Part shown: positions 22,987 to 35,394 of the stretch, piece by piece
How the letters are laid out: each line of letters begins with the position of its first letter
Position numbering within the stretch: the stretch's first letter is position 1
Origin: Panorpa germanica
Lineage: Eukaryota > Arthropoda > Insecta > Mecoptera > Panorpidae
Reading direction: 5' to 3'
DNA: 64,000 bases
Assembly: GCA_963678705.1 (NCBI GenBank)
Contig: OY783204.1
Coordinates: 3,730,701-3,794,700, forward strand
The notes under the pieces: model-generated
The model's input: the letters and a program-made list of their open reading frames with translations, nothing else
Told to the model about the DNA's origin: nothing
The model's database searches: none
Program-made: the position numbers and the translations under genes

Positions 22987-23858
22987 GTAAAGAGAGGGTT
23001 CTACACATTCCTATATAAGAACGAAATAGAAAATGTACGATTTATTCACAATATAAACGATGTGTGGTCTTTGTTTTGCAGATTAACCTACTAGACTCAA
23101 CAAACTTGTGAATTTTCTTGAACTGTTCTGGGTTTGCAGAGAGATTCAAATATAATATTTGACGTCAAACAACTTGTGATATTCAGTAATGTTGTAATCG
23201 CTAATTACTTATTTGTGGTGCATCTACGAAAGTAAAAATCGTAACAAAAGGTAAACATCATTTCGTCATTTCTTACATGCATTGTAATGTAAATTTTACA
23301 AAATATATTAATTTTACATATAATTTATAAATATATTTTGGTATGCATTGATTTAGATTCGCTTAAAAAAAATTAATATTCACTGGAATAGCTCTAATCT
23401 ATTTCCCGTTAAATTTAGATGTTTGTAAATTATGATTTATGCATTCACTTATAATATGATCTAAAGTTCCTAATGTTTTATACAGGCAATTTATCGTCAC
23501 TTTTAAGATTGATTTTGAAAATGTGAACTGGAATTTTGCAATTTTTTAAGCGCTTGAAGAATCAGTTATTATAATAGAGTTATTATTATTCATATCTTCG
23601 TCAATGGCTTTTTATACTCATTTTTCAGCAGTATAAGGATATACTTTGTTGTTTACTTTAAATTTACTTATTTAATGAGATAATAAAGTTATGTGTAAAG
23701 TGCGAGGCAGGAATTTCAAAATTTCACACTTTTCTTTTTTTCTATTCAATTCAATTTAATTCAACTTTGAAAATAGTAAAATTTTGATGAAATGTAATAA
23801 TAAAAATTAATTAATTAATAATAATACATAATTAATTAATATTTTCTGCTCGTTGCAG

Positions 23859-23961
23859 CTTAAACGTCTGCAGCTGCCTACAAATATGCATGGAAACTGA
23901 CAAAGCAATTTAAACCTCATAAAGAGAATCCCGTTGTGCATTCTAATCGAAAGGAAGCCAG
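23859..23961 (+). repeat. 103-nt exon-like block, copy 2
   Basis: Identical to copy 1 over the first 26 bases and the last 8 or more, with clustered substitutions in the middle. The acceptor and donor motifs are kept in both copies while flanking intron-like DNA has diverged more. Confidence 0.85.
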
Positions 23962-25247
23962 GTAAAGAAAACTTTCTACACATTGTATTTTAAGAACGTA
24001 ATATAAAATACACGAATATAAGCAAACACAGCTTTATTTTCTTTTAAATAAATTGGAAACATCTGTCAGTTAAATATATAGATATAAGTAAAAGTAAAAA
24101 AGATATATTTTTTATTTAAAAGTTCAATTGAACTGTGGCTTATGCAGTCATTTGTTTTTATATGGTTATTTTAATACTTGCCTAATATATATTGTTCTGG
24201 ATGCCAAAATTCGTAATTGAACAACTGTAACCACGAACGACCAAGTCTGTTTCCTCTTATCTTATTTTTCTTCTAAATATCCATTTTTCGTATAATGAAG
24301 TATATTTAAAATGAAGAGCTGTTATTCAAATTCTCATAATTAGAATTGAATAGAAAGAAATATCACCCATTAACTACAGATATGTGCATTTAAGGGTTGA
24401 TCAACTGTTAAACTAACTGAACTGTTGCGTATTCAATTCAAACGTTTTATGATATATTTTTCGCCTATAAAAAACTTAAGTCTGCCTAATTGCAAATTAA
24501 CATAATCGGATTATAGTATTATAAAATATCATAAGTAAACCGTCTTGTGATTTAAGGGCTTAAAATAACTATAAAATAAGACCCTTTTAGATTAAATATT
24601 ACTAGGTTTTGTTGTAAATAAAATAATACATGAATGTGAGAGGTAACATATTTGTTTTGTATTTAGGAAGCAGATTTATTACACGTAGTTTAGCATTTTT
24701 GGTGCGTGAAATATACAGTATATGATGTTGGTGCTGATTACTTTAATAATACTTATTCCATTGTGTTTTCAGAAAAATGTTTGAAGACTAATTAATGTTT
24801 GCTGGTTGGATGTGAAAATAAAATGAATCTACGGATGAATTTCGAAAGGATAGTGAAGGTAAATATATATCATGAAATATACAAATTCACATAAAAAGAA
24901 ACTGTGCGAATAATAACAATTTAGCTTTATTTTATTTTTATTTTATTTTAGTTTCGCTTCAGTGGAAATGTATTTATCAGGGACGTATAAATTCTTGTTA
25001 AATGTGAGGAAAATGTAAGGGAATAGTTATGATAACAGCGATTATACGTTTTTAGTTCTGATTTACAAAATTTAAAATTCAACAATTTACTCGTGAGATG
25101 TTTAATTTTAATGAAATCATAAATTTGTAAACATGTTATTCAATTGTGCAAAAATATTCTACTCTTAATAGGCTTAGTACTTCTAATGAGAAATTAGTTA
25201 GTTGCACAATGGAATTTTTATTATTTATCTGCTCTATTCATGTGTGT

Positions 25248-25312
25248 TCTAGTTTTCTAGTGCTCTGGTGTTCTAGTGCTCTAGTGTTCTAGTTCTCTAG
25301 TGCATTCACAAA
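25248..25312 (+). repeat. Short tandem repeat of TGTTCTAGTGCTCTAG type
   Basis: Words TCTAGTGCTC and GTGTTCTAG alternate about six times. It lies in the intron-like gap before the exon-like block at 25389. Confidence 0.75.
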
Positions 25313-25469
25313 CTGTTCTGAATAACGAAAGATCTCTCAATGAACTTGTTGTAACTCTTCATATAATTAATAGTTGTTTGCATTTCAGAACACTTTTGTG
25401 CTGATGTGGGTGGTGCTGGTTTGTATAATGCAATATTCTTAGAAATGCAAACTAGTGCTGTCTTTAAGG

Positions 25470-27416
25470 TAAGTGCTTTTAGATTTACATTTTCTTAAAT
25501 CATGTAGTTAAAATATTCATAAGTGTTACATTATCACAAAGAATAACTTGATATTAACGCAATGGTTTTACTCTTATTAGAAAACGAAGTAAGTTTTTTT
25601 TATTGTAACGATTTTTAAACATTTTATTCTTAAGCTATTGGGCTCAACTTTCCACACAAGCTGTTTGTAGTTAACTATTGATTTAGTTAAGAATGTGATT
25701 ATTTTTTTTATTAGTAGTTGATTTGTGGTTACGACGTTAAGACATATATATCGTATTTTTTGTTTGTGTTTAGTTTTTTTTTTTATGAAATGGGAAGTTT
25801 TATTTGATAAAAAAATGATTTTTAAAGATTGAATGAAAAAATGTTCTGTTTAAACAATAAATATGCATAAAAGAATTAGTGCAAAAGTTGAATATTGAAA
25901 GACGTGAGCCTAAATGATCGTCCTAGTACGTTTCCGACAGCAAGTTACTTTTAGTACGTTTTCGTTTGAAGTTTTGAGAATACCAAGTAACTAATAATGA
26001 GTTTTGTGAATAAACAATCGAATCGACATAACATAAGCTATATAAGAAGATAAATACAGATATATAAGTTAAGACTTTAAGTTAAGTTGATAGTTAAGAC
26101 TTTGGTAACATTAGTTGTTGTTATTGTAGTATTCAACAACCTTGTATTATTATTAATTTTGTGTTTCTAATTAAGTAAATATATTTTTATATTTAGTGAA
26201 AAGTGTGTACCATTTTAAATCTTACCATAGAATGGGATTGAGATTTTACATTGTATATATATATAAGTTCGTTTATTTTTTTCCAATGCGCCACACGCTT
26301 TTATTATTATTTTTTTTTTTTAGTATTTAATTTTGAGTGCATCAACTATTGGTAGTTATTAACACTTTAAACCAATATTACATTTTACTTACATTTTTTA
26401 TAACACATAATTTATACAATATATTATAATTGTTTTCTATATTTCAATCAGTGCTTCTCTAATTACTTCCTTATCCATCGTTCAATATCCTCATGACGTG
26501 ATATTTCAGCATCGCGATCTGATACAGGAATCACTTCAACTATGATGTCCCCCATTCCATGCATCTCTTCTTATAAAGCTGTTTCTTTCTTGAAATTCTT
26601 GTTATTGAATTGAATGTAGTTCTCAACGGATACGAATAAAACACTGCATTTTAAATAATTGGTTCACTAGTTAATGAATATTTCTTAATCTATATTAATT
26701 AAAAACAATAGAATCTTTGAATGATCTTCCTTACAAGTTTTGAATAAAGATGGTTGCTGAATGTTTCTGAACAAATTTAGCAAATTTAGCAAAAAATGTA
26801 GCATGGTGTAAAAAATGAACGGTAAACAATGCGTGAAGAAAATCATTGTATTGCAGTTTATAAATTAAAACAAGTTATTTTAATTGTAAGTAGAAGATAT
26901 TTTAAGCAATGTTAAAAGAATTTGGAGCTAAACAGAATACAATAAAACAATATAATGTTGATTGTTTAAAGCTAAGGATGGTACAATTTCAGTGTAAGCT
27001 AAACGCGTAAGATTGCGTATATAGCATAAAGCGCTATGATATGTAACAAGTGTGATGTATATTCGTTAGCTAATCGTGATGAAATGTTTTTTTGAAACCA
27101 AATGGTACAGTAATTAGTAAATGTCTACATACATGAGGTGGTGCAGACAAATCCCAATGAAACTATCACATCAGCAGAGTTACGAGTATAAACCAACACC
27201 ACCTAGATACAAAGCCTAACAACGAATTTATGACGTCAAGCATTGTAGTCCGGATATAAAACTAAAATGTATTGTATGTATCAATATCCATATAAAAAAA
27301 TTGTAATTTTAATTTAAACAGTCTAATCGTTATGCATATAAAGATTTGTTTGCAAAGTATAATGAAAAATTAATAATATTAAAGTTAAGATGTATGTTAA
27401 TCCTTTTATATAAGTA
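25470..27416. other. AT-rich stretch without recognisable gene
   Basis: No ORF above 60 codons and no recognised repeat. A short (AT)n run lies near 26257-26268. The region ends at the Helitron 3' terminus. Confidence 0.6.
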
Positions 27417-27702
27417 CTAGCTGACCCGGCGAACTTCGTACCGCCTAACAGTCAATGAATGTCGTGTTACCTTTTACCTGAACTAATTTAGGCTTTGATG
27501 AACGTAATACAATGATACAGAATAATATTTATTAATATAGATAGAAACATAAAAGTAATTTATTATGATGAATGATGATGAAAACATACAGAATGAGAAT
27601 AAAAATTAAAAAAATAATAAAAATTAAGTAATTCAAACTCATGTCAGAAAAAAATGATTGAAAACTATGTTGTGCAGATTGGAATACACTCGGATTAATT
27701 CA

Positions 27703-29049
27703 TTAACGTGAGCATGCCACGTACAATTGACCATGAGAAAAACATGCATTTTCTAGATTGAGGCCACAAATAGTCAAGGATTGGCCCTGTGATTTGTTGA
27801 TCGTCATGGCGAAGGCAAGACGAATCGGGAATTGAATTCGTTTAAACTCAAATGGCATATCCGTTGGGATCATCGGAATCCTTGGAATAAGAACTTCCTC
27901 ATCTTTAAATTTTCCTTTAAGTATCGACGCGTGAATCACATTGCTCATCAGTTTTTTTATCACCAAACGCGTTCCATTGCACAGTTTTGGTTGGTTTAAA
28001 TTTCTAAGCATGATGACTACCGAGCCAACCTTAAGTTTTAAATTGTGCGGTGGTAAACCAGGCACATCCAAGGAGTTTAAGAATTCACTTGGATAATTAG
28101 TGGCTTCTTCTTCGTTTGTTACACAGTCGATAGATTTGAATGAATACAGAGTACCTACGATTTGATTTTGAATTATAAAATTGAGGTCATCTACATCTTT
28201 ATTTTTAGCGGCCAAAATTGCTCGCTCACTTAACCATTTAGTATTTTTGTGGTTAGCAATGATATCCGGGAATACTTTGTTGATAAGCTCGTCTTTTAAT
28301 GATACAAAATTGCAAACATTTGGAGGAAATGAAATCAAACCGCTCGATTTGTCAACAGGAACACGGCCATTACCGATAGTCAGCAATTGCTTCGAGAAAT
28401 CATCAGCAGATAGATCGTTCAACAATGCAACTCTCATATTTACAGACAGTTGAAGTTTCTTTACATATCGCCACAGATTTGATGCTTTGAGGCAAGCGTT
28501 TATTTCGTCGGCAGCAGTAGATCTTGGAATGACTGGTAGTGTTTGTCGGAAATCGCCAGATAATAAAATCATTGCACCACCAAAACATCTCGAGTCATTG
28601 CGCAGATCTTTTAATGTTCGGTCTAGTGCTTCCAATGCGCGTTTGTGCGCCATTGTGCATTCGTCTAATATGATGATTTTTGATGCTACTAAAACTTTGG
28701 CCATTGCGGAGTTGTTCGAAATGTTACATGTCGGTTGTTCATATAGAAACGCTGCTCGATTCAAATCAATACTTGAACCATTTCTTCTTGCACTTCGAAG
28801 ATTATTCCTCTGTTCATCTGTACGATAAGCTCGACGATTTCTCGTTTCTAACCTAGCCGTTTCACGGGCTACCTCTCTTTGCTCTTGTGTTTGAGAAGCA
28901 CGAATTAAGGAACTTCTTTGCTCCATACTAACGCGGCGCTCTTCTCGTGCAATTTCTCGTTCTTCATCAGATAATTGACTCGCGATATTCCGTTGCCTAA
29001 TTGCATTACGGCTCCGCTGGGAAAGATTAGATCTTCTAGGATGCGGCAT
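27703..29049 (-). CDS. Truncated Helitron helicase (Pif1-like), copy 1
   Basis: The likely start is the ATG at 29049 (MPHPRRSNLSQRSRNAIRQR), giving 448 aa; an upstream in-frame ATG at 29163 would add 38 residues that are rich in hydrophobics and look non-coding. The N-terminal Arg/Glu-rich segment is the normal beginning of Helitron Rep-helicase proteins. It passes straight into the SF1B helicase region, so the HUH Rep nuclease and the Walker A loop are missing. Motif II (IILDECTMAHK), motif III (LLSGDFRQTLPV), motif V (TINKSQGQSL) and the start of motif VI (LYVACSR) remain; the protein stops right there. It therefore cannot be a full helicase or transposase, and the element must move in trans. 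Why the chimeric frame stays open and identical in three copies is unclear; recent amplification is the simplest reason. Confidence 0.8.
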   Translation of the reverse strand: MPHPRRSNLSQRSRNAIRQRNIASQLSDEEREIAREERRVSMEQRSSLIRASQTQEQREVARETARLETRNRRAYRTDEQRNNLRSARRNGSSIDLNRAAFLYEQPTCNISNNSAMAKVLVASKIIILDECTMAHKRALEALDRTLKDLRNDSRCFGGAMILLSGDFRQTLPVIPRSTAADEINACLKASNLWRYVKKLQLSVNMRVALLNDLSADDFSKQLLTIGNGRVPVDKSSGLISFPPNVCNFVSLKDELINKVFPDIIANHKNTKWLSERAILAAKNKDVDDLNFIIQNQIVGTLYSFKSIDCVTNEEEATNYPSEFLNSLDVPGLPPHNLKLKVGSVVIMLRNLNQPKLCNGTRLVIKKLMSNVIHASILKGKFKDEEVLIPRIPMIPTDMPFEFKRIQFPIRLAFAMTINKSQGQSLTICGLNLENACFSHGQLYVACSR

Positions 29050-29457
29050 TGTTATTAATATTAATACTAAATGTGCACTCGCATAAAACCACAAAAAACC
29101 ACTTTCGAGACATAGACAATAGCTTAAAGAGTATATAACCACTACATATGAATAGCTTATCAAGAAAAATTATAGATAACCTATAAAAAGACATTTACAA
29201 TTTTGTTAACCTGTACAATGAATCTTAGGTATTATTTTCTGAAATTAAAAATTAAATAATTAATAAATAATTTACACAAATTAATGTCTAAAACAAACAA
29301 ATATAACAGTACCTGAACTTTCGAGACATTTTACAAAAAATAAATTTCTGAACGCACACATGAATAGTTGTTACAGTATTTGACAGGATTGGACAACAAA
29401 TGTTTGACATGAAATCAGCATTTATTAAAATGATTAAGTATTCATTACACATATCGA

Positions 29458-29707
29458 GTTTTCATTGTTTTTAAGATGTATTATGCTATTCGGGGCGGAG
29501 ACAAATCCAACGAATCAATAACCATGAATATTGGTTCAGCAGATCTCGAGTTATAAGTGTTGTAACAAACCCGTCTTTGTTTTATATATTTTCATTGTTT
29601 TTAAGATGTATTATGCTATTCGGGGCGGAGACAAATCCAACGAATCAATAACCATGAATATTGGTTCAGCAGATCTCGAGTTATAAGTGTTGTAACAAAC
29701 CCGTCTT
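29458..29707 (-). repeat. 130-bp tandem duplication at the Helitron 5' end, copy 1
   Basis: Two consecutive units begin AAAGACGGGTTTGTTACAAC on the minus strand and contain the CTCGAGATCTGCTGAACC block. They differ in only a few bases at the joint. The same arrangement occurs in the other two Helitrons. Confidence 0.85.
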
Positions 29708-30139
29708 TCTTTTATATATTAAGATATTAATATACTCGTATGTTTTTAAATATTAACTACGAGAATTTACAAACTATCAACGTAATGATATATAAAAATT
29801 AATATAGAAATCATAATTAAGAAAAAAACAATGGATTGAATTATATTTATTTTATTAAAGTAATTAATTTTCTTTTTCTTGATGGGTTTTCAATAACATA
29901 AATTATTTTACATTATATTGGTTGATATCCACACTGTCCTTTTATAGTACATATGTTATAATTACACTATGGTAGCAATCTAATTTGTCTTCGCAGAGCA
30001 ATTCCCTTATTTCCAATACTTTTATTGTTTGATTTACTTGTCTATTGGTATTTTTTGTTTACACTGACCACATTTAAGTTCTTTTAACGCAGCATGTCAG
30101 GTAATAATATTTCCAGTTGCTATTTCTGCATCTTGTTTA

Positions 30140-30400
30140 AGAGCGTAACAACCTATTACAGGTCTTAGTTGCCTGGACAGGACGATTCTTCCAACTCAAT
30201 CGGTCCAAAGCAACTCTTTGCCAGTTTTTTACTTTCAAAGTTTTGATGTCCTCTAATGTGTCGTCCAGCTATCTTGTTGGTGGTTGTCGTCGGGTACGGG
30301 ATCCCGCAGGGTTGTTAAAGGTGTATATTCTAGTAAGGTTCTCTTCAGGGGACCTCCAGACGGGGCCGAACTATCTCAGCCTGTTACTTCGGATGACCTG
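30140..30400 (-). pseudogene. RTE-type non-LTR retrotransposon, C-terminal fragment
   Basis: The minus-strand frame reads a piece like RLRxFGPVW, then LDDTLEDIKTLKVKNWQRVA and LDRLSWKNRPVQATK, ending at a TAA. This resembles the common C-terminus of RTE/craniofacial-development-2-like elements (GRPxxRWxDDLxxDL...NWxxxAxDRxxWR). Two conserved Trp positions are TAG stops. No RT core is left upstream. Confidence 0.6.
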
Positions 30401-31029
30401 TGCAATTTGAGGTTGTTTATAAAGTCCATATAATTAAAAATTATATCTGGTTCGCCAGCATCCTTGTTCTTTAACCAATGATGTCTATATCGATTTCTGC
30501 ATCAGTAACATTAATTATTTGATGTTTAATTGGTAAATTAGCGATTATTCTTGTATACCTGAAGTTTTTAAATTGTCTGAATATTCTAATTTTTGCAAAG
30601 GAACCATGATGCAATAGAATTTTCGTTCTAGTTACAAAGTTGTTTGCAGACGTAATTTTTTTTGCACATTCAAGTAATTGCCGCATTGAAATATTATACA
30701 TATTATTAAGCACCAGCAAACTGTCTGTATTTTCCAAACCTGTCTTCAAGGGCATCAGTTTGAAACTTTCCTTGCAAGATATATTTAGGCTTTGTATCGA
30801 GGTGATGTTCCCCTAGCTCCGCTAATGAAAGAGTAACAATAATTTAAATTTGAAAAATTCCCGCTGGACACCCTTTACAAACAATAATTTACTGTACCAC
30901 AAATGTGGCACTGAATTCAAATCAACGTCACAATATTAGGAGAGGAAGAGAGAGATAATTGTTTTAACATACTAGAGTTTCGTCGAATATAATACAAATA
31001 TCTCAAATAATATTTTTACAAAAAATTAA

Positions 31030-33430
31030 AGAAACATATCTATTGTGACGTTGAATTTGGCGGTATTTCGCTGGATTCAACGGCACAATCAAACAACAAA
31101 CGTTTTTCATAATTTTTATTGTATTTTAGTACCGTGTCTCACTGCAGTTACCCTCTCTCTGAATATGCCTCGGTAATAATCGGGGTTACCGAGAGTTACC
31201 GAGTGCTTTCACATTGAGCACGGGCTGCAGTGAGAACAGAGAGTAGTTGAAAGGCAGTGAAACAACGAAGACAAGCATGTGGATTAACAACTGGAAATTA
31301 TAATTAGATTCATACATATTTGGTGATATAGTTGTTTAATATTTTATAATATTTATCAGTTTTTATGGTTTTTTTATGCAAACTCCTTTGATGAGTTTTG
31401 GTTACTTAAATGTAATTACAACACCGGGCACGGTTGTATTAAGTGCGATGGATTTTTAGTTTTATATTGAATAATGATTTAAAAAAAATCTTTTGCATCG
31501 ATGATATTTCTGCTAGTGGATAAGTTGTGTTTTTTTTGGGTATGGATTTTACCTTTTTTACAGTGCAGTATTCATAATTGTCTTTTGCTAGCTCATTCCA
31601 CTGTTTTATTTTTTATGGTTTGTCATCTGTGCAAAGGGATCTATTGTTTGGATTATTCAAGTAGTTTAGACTGCATAAAAAATATTAGATCGAGTTGCCC
31701 AAGTGCAACAAGTTATTATTTAATTTATAATTTAAACCAATCCATGTGATATCTGATGCTTTGCACATTTATTTTTACTATTTTAATTAAATATTGTGTG
31801 TATTTTTTCTATATTATTTATTATTATTATTGAAATGTAATGAAGGATTGCATTACCAAGATTTCTTCGTTACACTGTCCAAGCTAACATCTTATATTCT
31901 AATCCTACTTATAAGTACACTTCACTGTCCTATAATATAATTTTAGTTTTAACAATTTTACACAGTACCATATAATATTTGCTCTCGTTTTTTCGCTAAC
32001 ATAGCTGAATCTTGTGTTGCCGACGTGACACCACTTCATACAGCATGTTTGCAACTATTGACAACTGACCACTTTGGCCACGACGTCTGGTGGTCAAAAG
32101 AAGTACTAGTTTTAGTATGCACTTGATACACAATTTTGATTGGTTTAGTATAAATTTTTTAACCGTATGGAAAAAATGCAAGTTAGATAAATTGTAGAGA
32201 ATTTAAATGCGCATCTAGCCGTACTATTTTAAAAATTAAAAAAAAATATTTTACCATAGTTTTTGTGTTTTTCTGTTTTTGACCTCACGTTTTTTGACCA
32301 TAACTAGGCGACAAAATCAAAAAGTCCACGTTGTTTGTTCTACAAGTTGTAAAACTTATTGTTTTAAACATATTTATACATTAGAAAAAAAAACACTTTT
32401 CATATAATTTTATGAAAAAAACGTGAAAAAACGTTTCGTAAATGTTGAAAATTAATTTTTGTTGGTCCATGTTTTTAAGTTAAAAAGTTTAACTCTCAAA
32501 AATCAATACAATTTTATTTTTCAAAATTAGCTCTCACCAATAAAATCTGATTCATTTTATATATTTCCTTGTTGTTCATTGACTGATGTTGGATGTTGAA
32601 TATTTATTATATTATTGAAGTGTTTGGTTTGAGATTGGGAATTAAAAACAAAAAGAAATTATAAGAAATGACTAAAGAAAAATACTGGAGTTGTGATATG
32701 AGTTTAAGAAGTCTGATATTAGAGACTTACCATCGTGTTTGATTGTATCAGCCGGCGTTGTCCGTATGTGTTAAATTTAGTTAATAAGTGTGTAATGTGA
32801 GTCTGTTGTAACAATTACCGTTATCTACAAATTACTTATAAATATAAAGTCATAAAGAAATGATTTTAACTTCAATAAAATATAAATATGCTGCTAATAT
32901 CTAAGCAAAAATATTCATTTAAAAATATAATAAATATTTACAGTATTGTTAAGTTTTATAAAAAAACTTGTGGTTTTCTATGAAGGACGTCGCGTAAAAA
33001 ATTAATCGAGCGCGAATGTATTAATTGATTTGTTTATTTAATTTAATTATATATTTTTTATTTTATAAATCTCTATCTGGGGAAAATAACGAATGTCAGC
33101 TTAATACAATATATCTTAAACGTTTACAGTATGAACGTATAATTACAAGTCCAATTTTAAAAACTTAAAACTAACAAATAAATATAACTTTAAAACAATG
33201 TACAATGGAAGAGGCCGTAGATAACAATGTGTAAGAATTTCTTTTCTCTTGCGAACAATTATAAATACTATGTAAACGTTTCGTTTCGTGCACCAAACGT
33301 GACGTTTTCGCCACGACCACAACGACTCTGGTCGCCATGTGGAACGGTAGAATGATCGTTTTAATCGTTGTGAACGCTTAGTGGAACGCGCCCTATGTAT
33401 CTAGGTGGTGTTGCATAAACACGGAAATAT
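31030..33430. other. AT-rich stretch without recognisable gene
   Basis: Only short frames. A 10-bp inverted pair CTCACTGCAG / CTGCAGTGAG flanks a segment at about 31139-31235, and a GC-richer block ending in TGGAACGCGCCC lies at 33280-33400. Neither can be tied to a known element. Confidence 0.5.
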
Positions 33431-33444
33431 ATTTGAGTTAGGAA

Positions 33445-33915
33445 AGCATCCGAATCAAAGCCGACTGACAGACTATATACGATTGCAAGAAACGTTTCTC
33501 TATATCTGCCAACTACTTAATTTACTGTTCGTAATATATTTCATTATATGAGTGACGGGAATATGCCTCTCATAATGGATGCATTGGAGTATATAAAATA
33601 ATGCGACGATAATACAAATTACACCACGAGAATAGTAAGAATGCAAATATATTTGTAGGCAGGACCAATGATAGGCTATATATGATTGCTATGAAACCTT
33701 TTCCCATATATATGTCACTACTCACTACTAATCGTAATATAAGAAATTACAAATAGTAGATGCAGTATATAAAATAGTGTGACTGGCAATATTAATTATT
33801 ACGTTAGGAAAATAGTGCGCATGTAAAAATATTTGATAATAGAAAAACGTTTGAATCAAAGCCGCTGATGGACTTATACGATTGCTAGAAACGTTTTCCT
33901 AAATTGCAAATACAA
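33445..33915 (+). repeat. Degenerate tandem repeat, unit about 200 bp, 2.3 copies
   Basis: GAATCAAAGCCG with TACGATTGC..AGAAACGTTT occurs at about 33451 and again at about 33852. An intermediate, more diverged unit at about 33661 has GATTGCTATGAAACC. Each unit also shares TATAAAATAatGcGAC-like and AAATATTTG words. Confidence 0.55.
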
Positions 33916-34699
33916 TTTAAAATGAGTTGAGGTTAGCATCAAAACGCAGATGGAATGTATGGTCGTAACTATTGAACGAAACAGTCCCATAACGGTACGA
34001 CTTTCAACCAAGAAAAGAAATCCTAAAACACGAGTTTAGAACTTGCGATGAATGAACAAAAATTAACAATCTAACATATAATATTGGTTGTAAGGCAATA
34101 GTAAGATAGGGAGATGTAAGAAAGGATAAAAGAGCTATTTACCATAGGCCAACAAATCTTCTGTCACGTGAATGCAGCGCTTAGCTGGTGAATGCTATCA
34201 GTTCTGAAGAGTTGTACTCTAGCCGTCTTTCTTGCGTGCGATTGTATCAAGATGTTCTTAGGAATCCGATGCTGGTTGATGCTGTATTCCTATGAATGTT
34301 CTCAGCAGAATGTTACAGCTTTGGATGATCACTGATGCAGACTTTCTTTTTGTGTTTTTTGAAGAATCTTCACTTTACTCGATGGAAAATCAGGGTAAGG
34401 ATCAGGTACAAGATCATTAATGAGCTTGTCAAGAGCCAACATATTTTCTGATGCGTTAGTTGGTAGTATCCATTCATGCCACAGGCCCTCAATAGTGCCA
34501 ACCCACTCGATTCATCAGGCACAAATTCATGCATGCTACATTGTGTGTGATCTAAGGATACACTGCATGCTGTGGTGTTCTGTGGGTCATTGTTGGTAAA
34601 GAACTCCACCAGCCGGTCAACTCTGCCTGTTGGTGTTGATGTACAGCCTTGCCGGCTATTCTGGCGGCGTTGCGCTACCTAACTGCCTAATCGTTACGT

Positions 34700-35127
34700 T
34701 ATACATGTTAATTCTTGAATTTGTAACAGTTCCAGCTAATGTTAACTGTTTTGCCTTTATAAGCCTCCTTTTATCTGAAATCTACTTCGCAGATTTGGTT
34801 GGTATTAGCTTAGCTAATTCTGTGTTTATATTCTTAACGTTTGCCAGACGTTCAAGATTTGCCATCGGTGTTTGGACTTCCTCATCAGACCATTTGAAAA
34901 GTCTCTTAGATTGCGGAGGGACAGGACAAGTTCCTGCTAGCCTATGCGTGTTACGCACCTCGGGATGGGCATGCTTAGCATGCTGACTTAGTCCTCGTTG
35001 AGTCTTAAAAGACATCACGCAGACTTCGCATTTAAATTGTTCCTCAGGCACCATTACAGGCCCCTTACAATGCGTTAGATGTTGGATCATCCCTTTGTAC
35101 GTTTTGTACACTTTCCGACACCCGTTA
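34700..35127 (-). pseudogene. R2-like non-LTR retrotransposon N-terminus, part 2 (unit 1)
   Basis: After the Helitron the minus frame continues with the rest of a second C2H2-like finger (KVYKTYKGMIQHLTHC), then a third finger CEVCVMSFKTQRGLSQHAKH, and then a Myb-like motif LFKWSDEEVQ with MANLERLANV. Zinc fingers followed by a Myb-type WxxEE segment are the N-terminal DNA-binding signature of R2-superclade retrotransposons. A TAG stop follows TKSAK, after which the same frame continues as ISDKRRLIKAK, also R2-like. The RT and endonuclease are absent here. Target specificity is unknown; no 28S rDNA flank is seen. Confidence 0.7.
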
Positions 35128-35144
35128 TCTTAATATATAAAAGA

Positions 35145-35394
35145 AAGACGGGTTTGTTACAACACTTATAACTCGAGATCTGCTGAACCAATATTCATGG
35201 TTATTGATTCGTTGGATTTGTCTCCGCCCCGAATAGCATAATACATCTTAAAAACAATGAAAATATATAAAACAAAGACGGGTTTGTTACAACACTTATA
35301 ACTCGAGATCTGCTGAACCAATATTCATGGTTATTGATTCGTTGGATTTGTCTCCGCCCCGAATAGCATAATACATCTTAAAAACAATGAAAAC
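35145..35394 (+). repeat. 130-bp tandem duplication at the Helitron 5' end, copy 2
   Basis: Units start at about 35145 and 35275 and have the same content as in copy 1. The first unit runs into ATATATAAAACA before the second begins, so the element start itself was partly duplicated. Confidence 0.85.

Larger units (their letters stand above)
22201..25468 (+). ncRNA. Candidate multi-exon spliced transcript without clear coding potential
   Basis: Five blocks have an acceptor-like pyrimidine/CAG on the left and a good donor on the right: 22201-22387 (TACCTTCCAG / GTAAGTTT), 22884-22986 (GTTGCAG / GTAAAG), 23859-23961 (GTTGCAG / GTAAAG), 24773-24858 (GTTTTCAG / GTAAAT) and 25389-25468 (ATTTCAG / GTAAGT). 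Blocks two and three are paralogous and both 103 nt. All frames of blocks one to three have stops. The last two blocks share an open frame across their junction (a segment with STDEFRKDSEEHFCADVGG), but it lacks an upstream ATG. This fits a long non-coding RNA or the 5' UTR of a gene whose coding exons lie elsewhere. First and last exons are not identified. The call rests on splice-site patterns only. Confidence 0.35.
27417..29724 (-). mobile_element. Helitron copy 1 (2,308 bp)
   Basis: On the minus strand it starts TCTTAATATATAAAAG at 29724 after host A. It ends with a hairpin built on GGCGGTACGAAGTTCGCC, then GGGTCAGCTAG at 27417, before host T. A 5'-TC start, a 3' hairpin plus CTAG end, and insertion between A and T are Helitron hallmarks. 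It has no terminal inverted repeats or target duplication. It has the same length as copies 2 and 3, and its encoded protein is identical. About 130 bp next to the 5' end is duplicated in tandem (about 29458-29707). Confidence 0.92.

Noticed and set aside
28181..28828. Frames antisense to the Helitron helicase (90 and 113 codons), repeated in all three copies
   Set aside because: They are shadows of the conserved helicase frame; identity among copies comes from element identity.
29458..29707. CRISPR-like direct repeats
   Set aside because: Only two long adjacent units with no spacers, within a Helitron in a eukaryotic genome.
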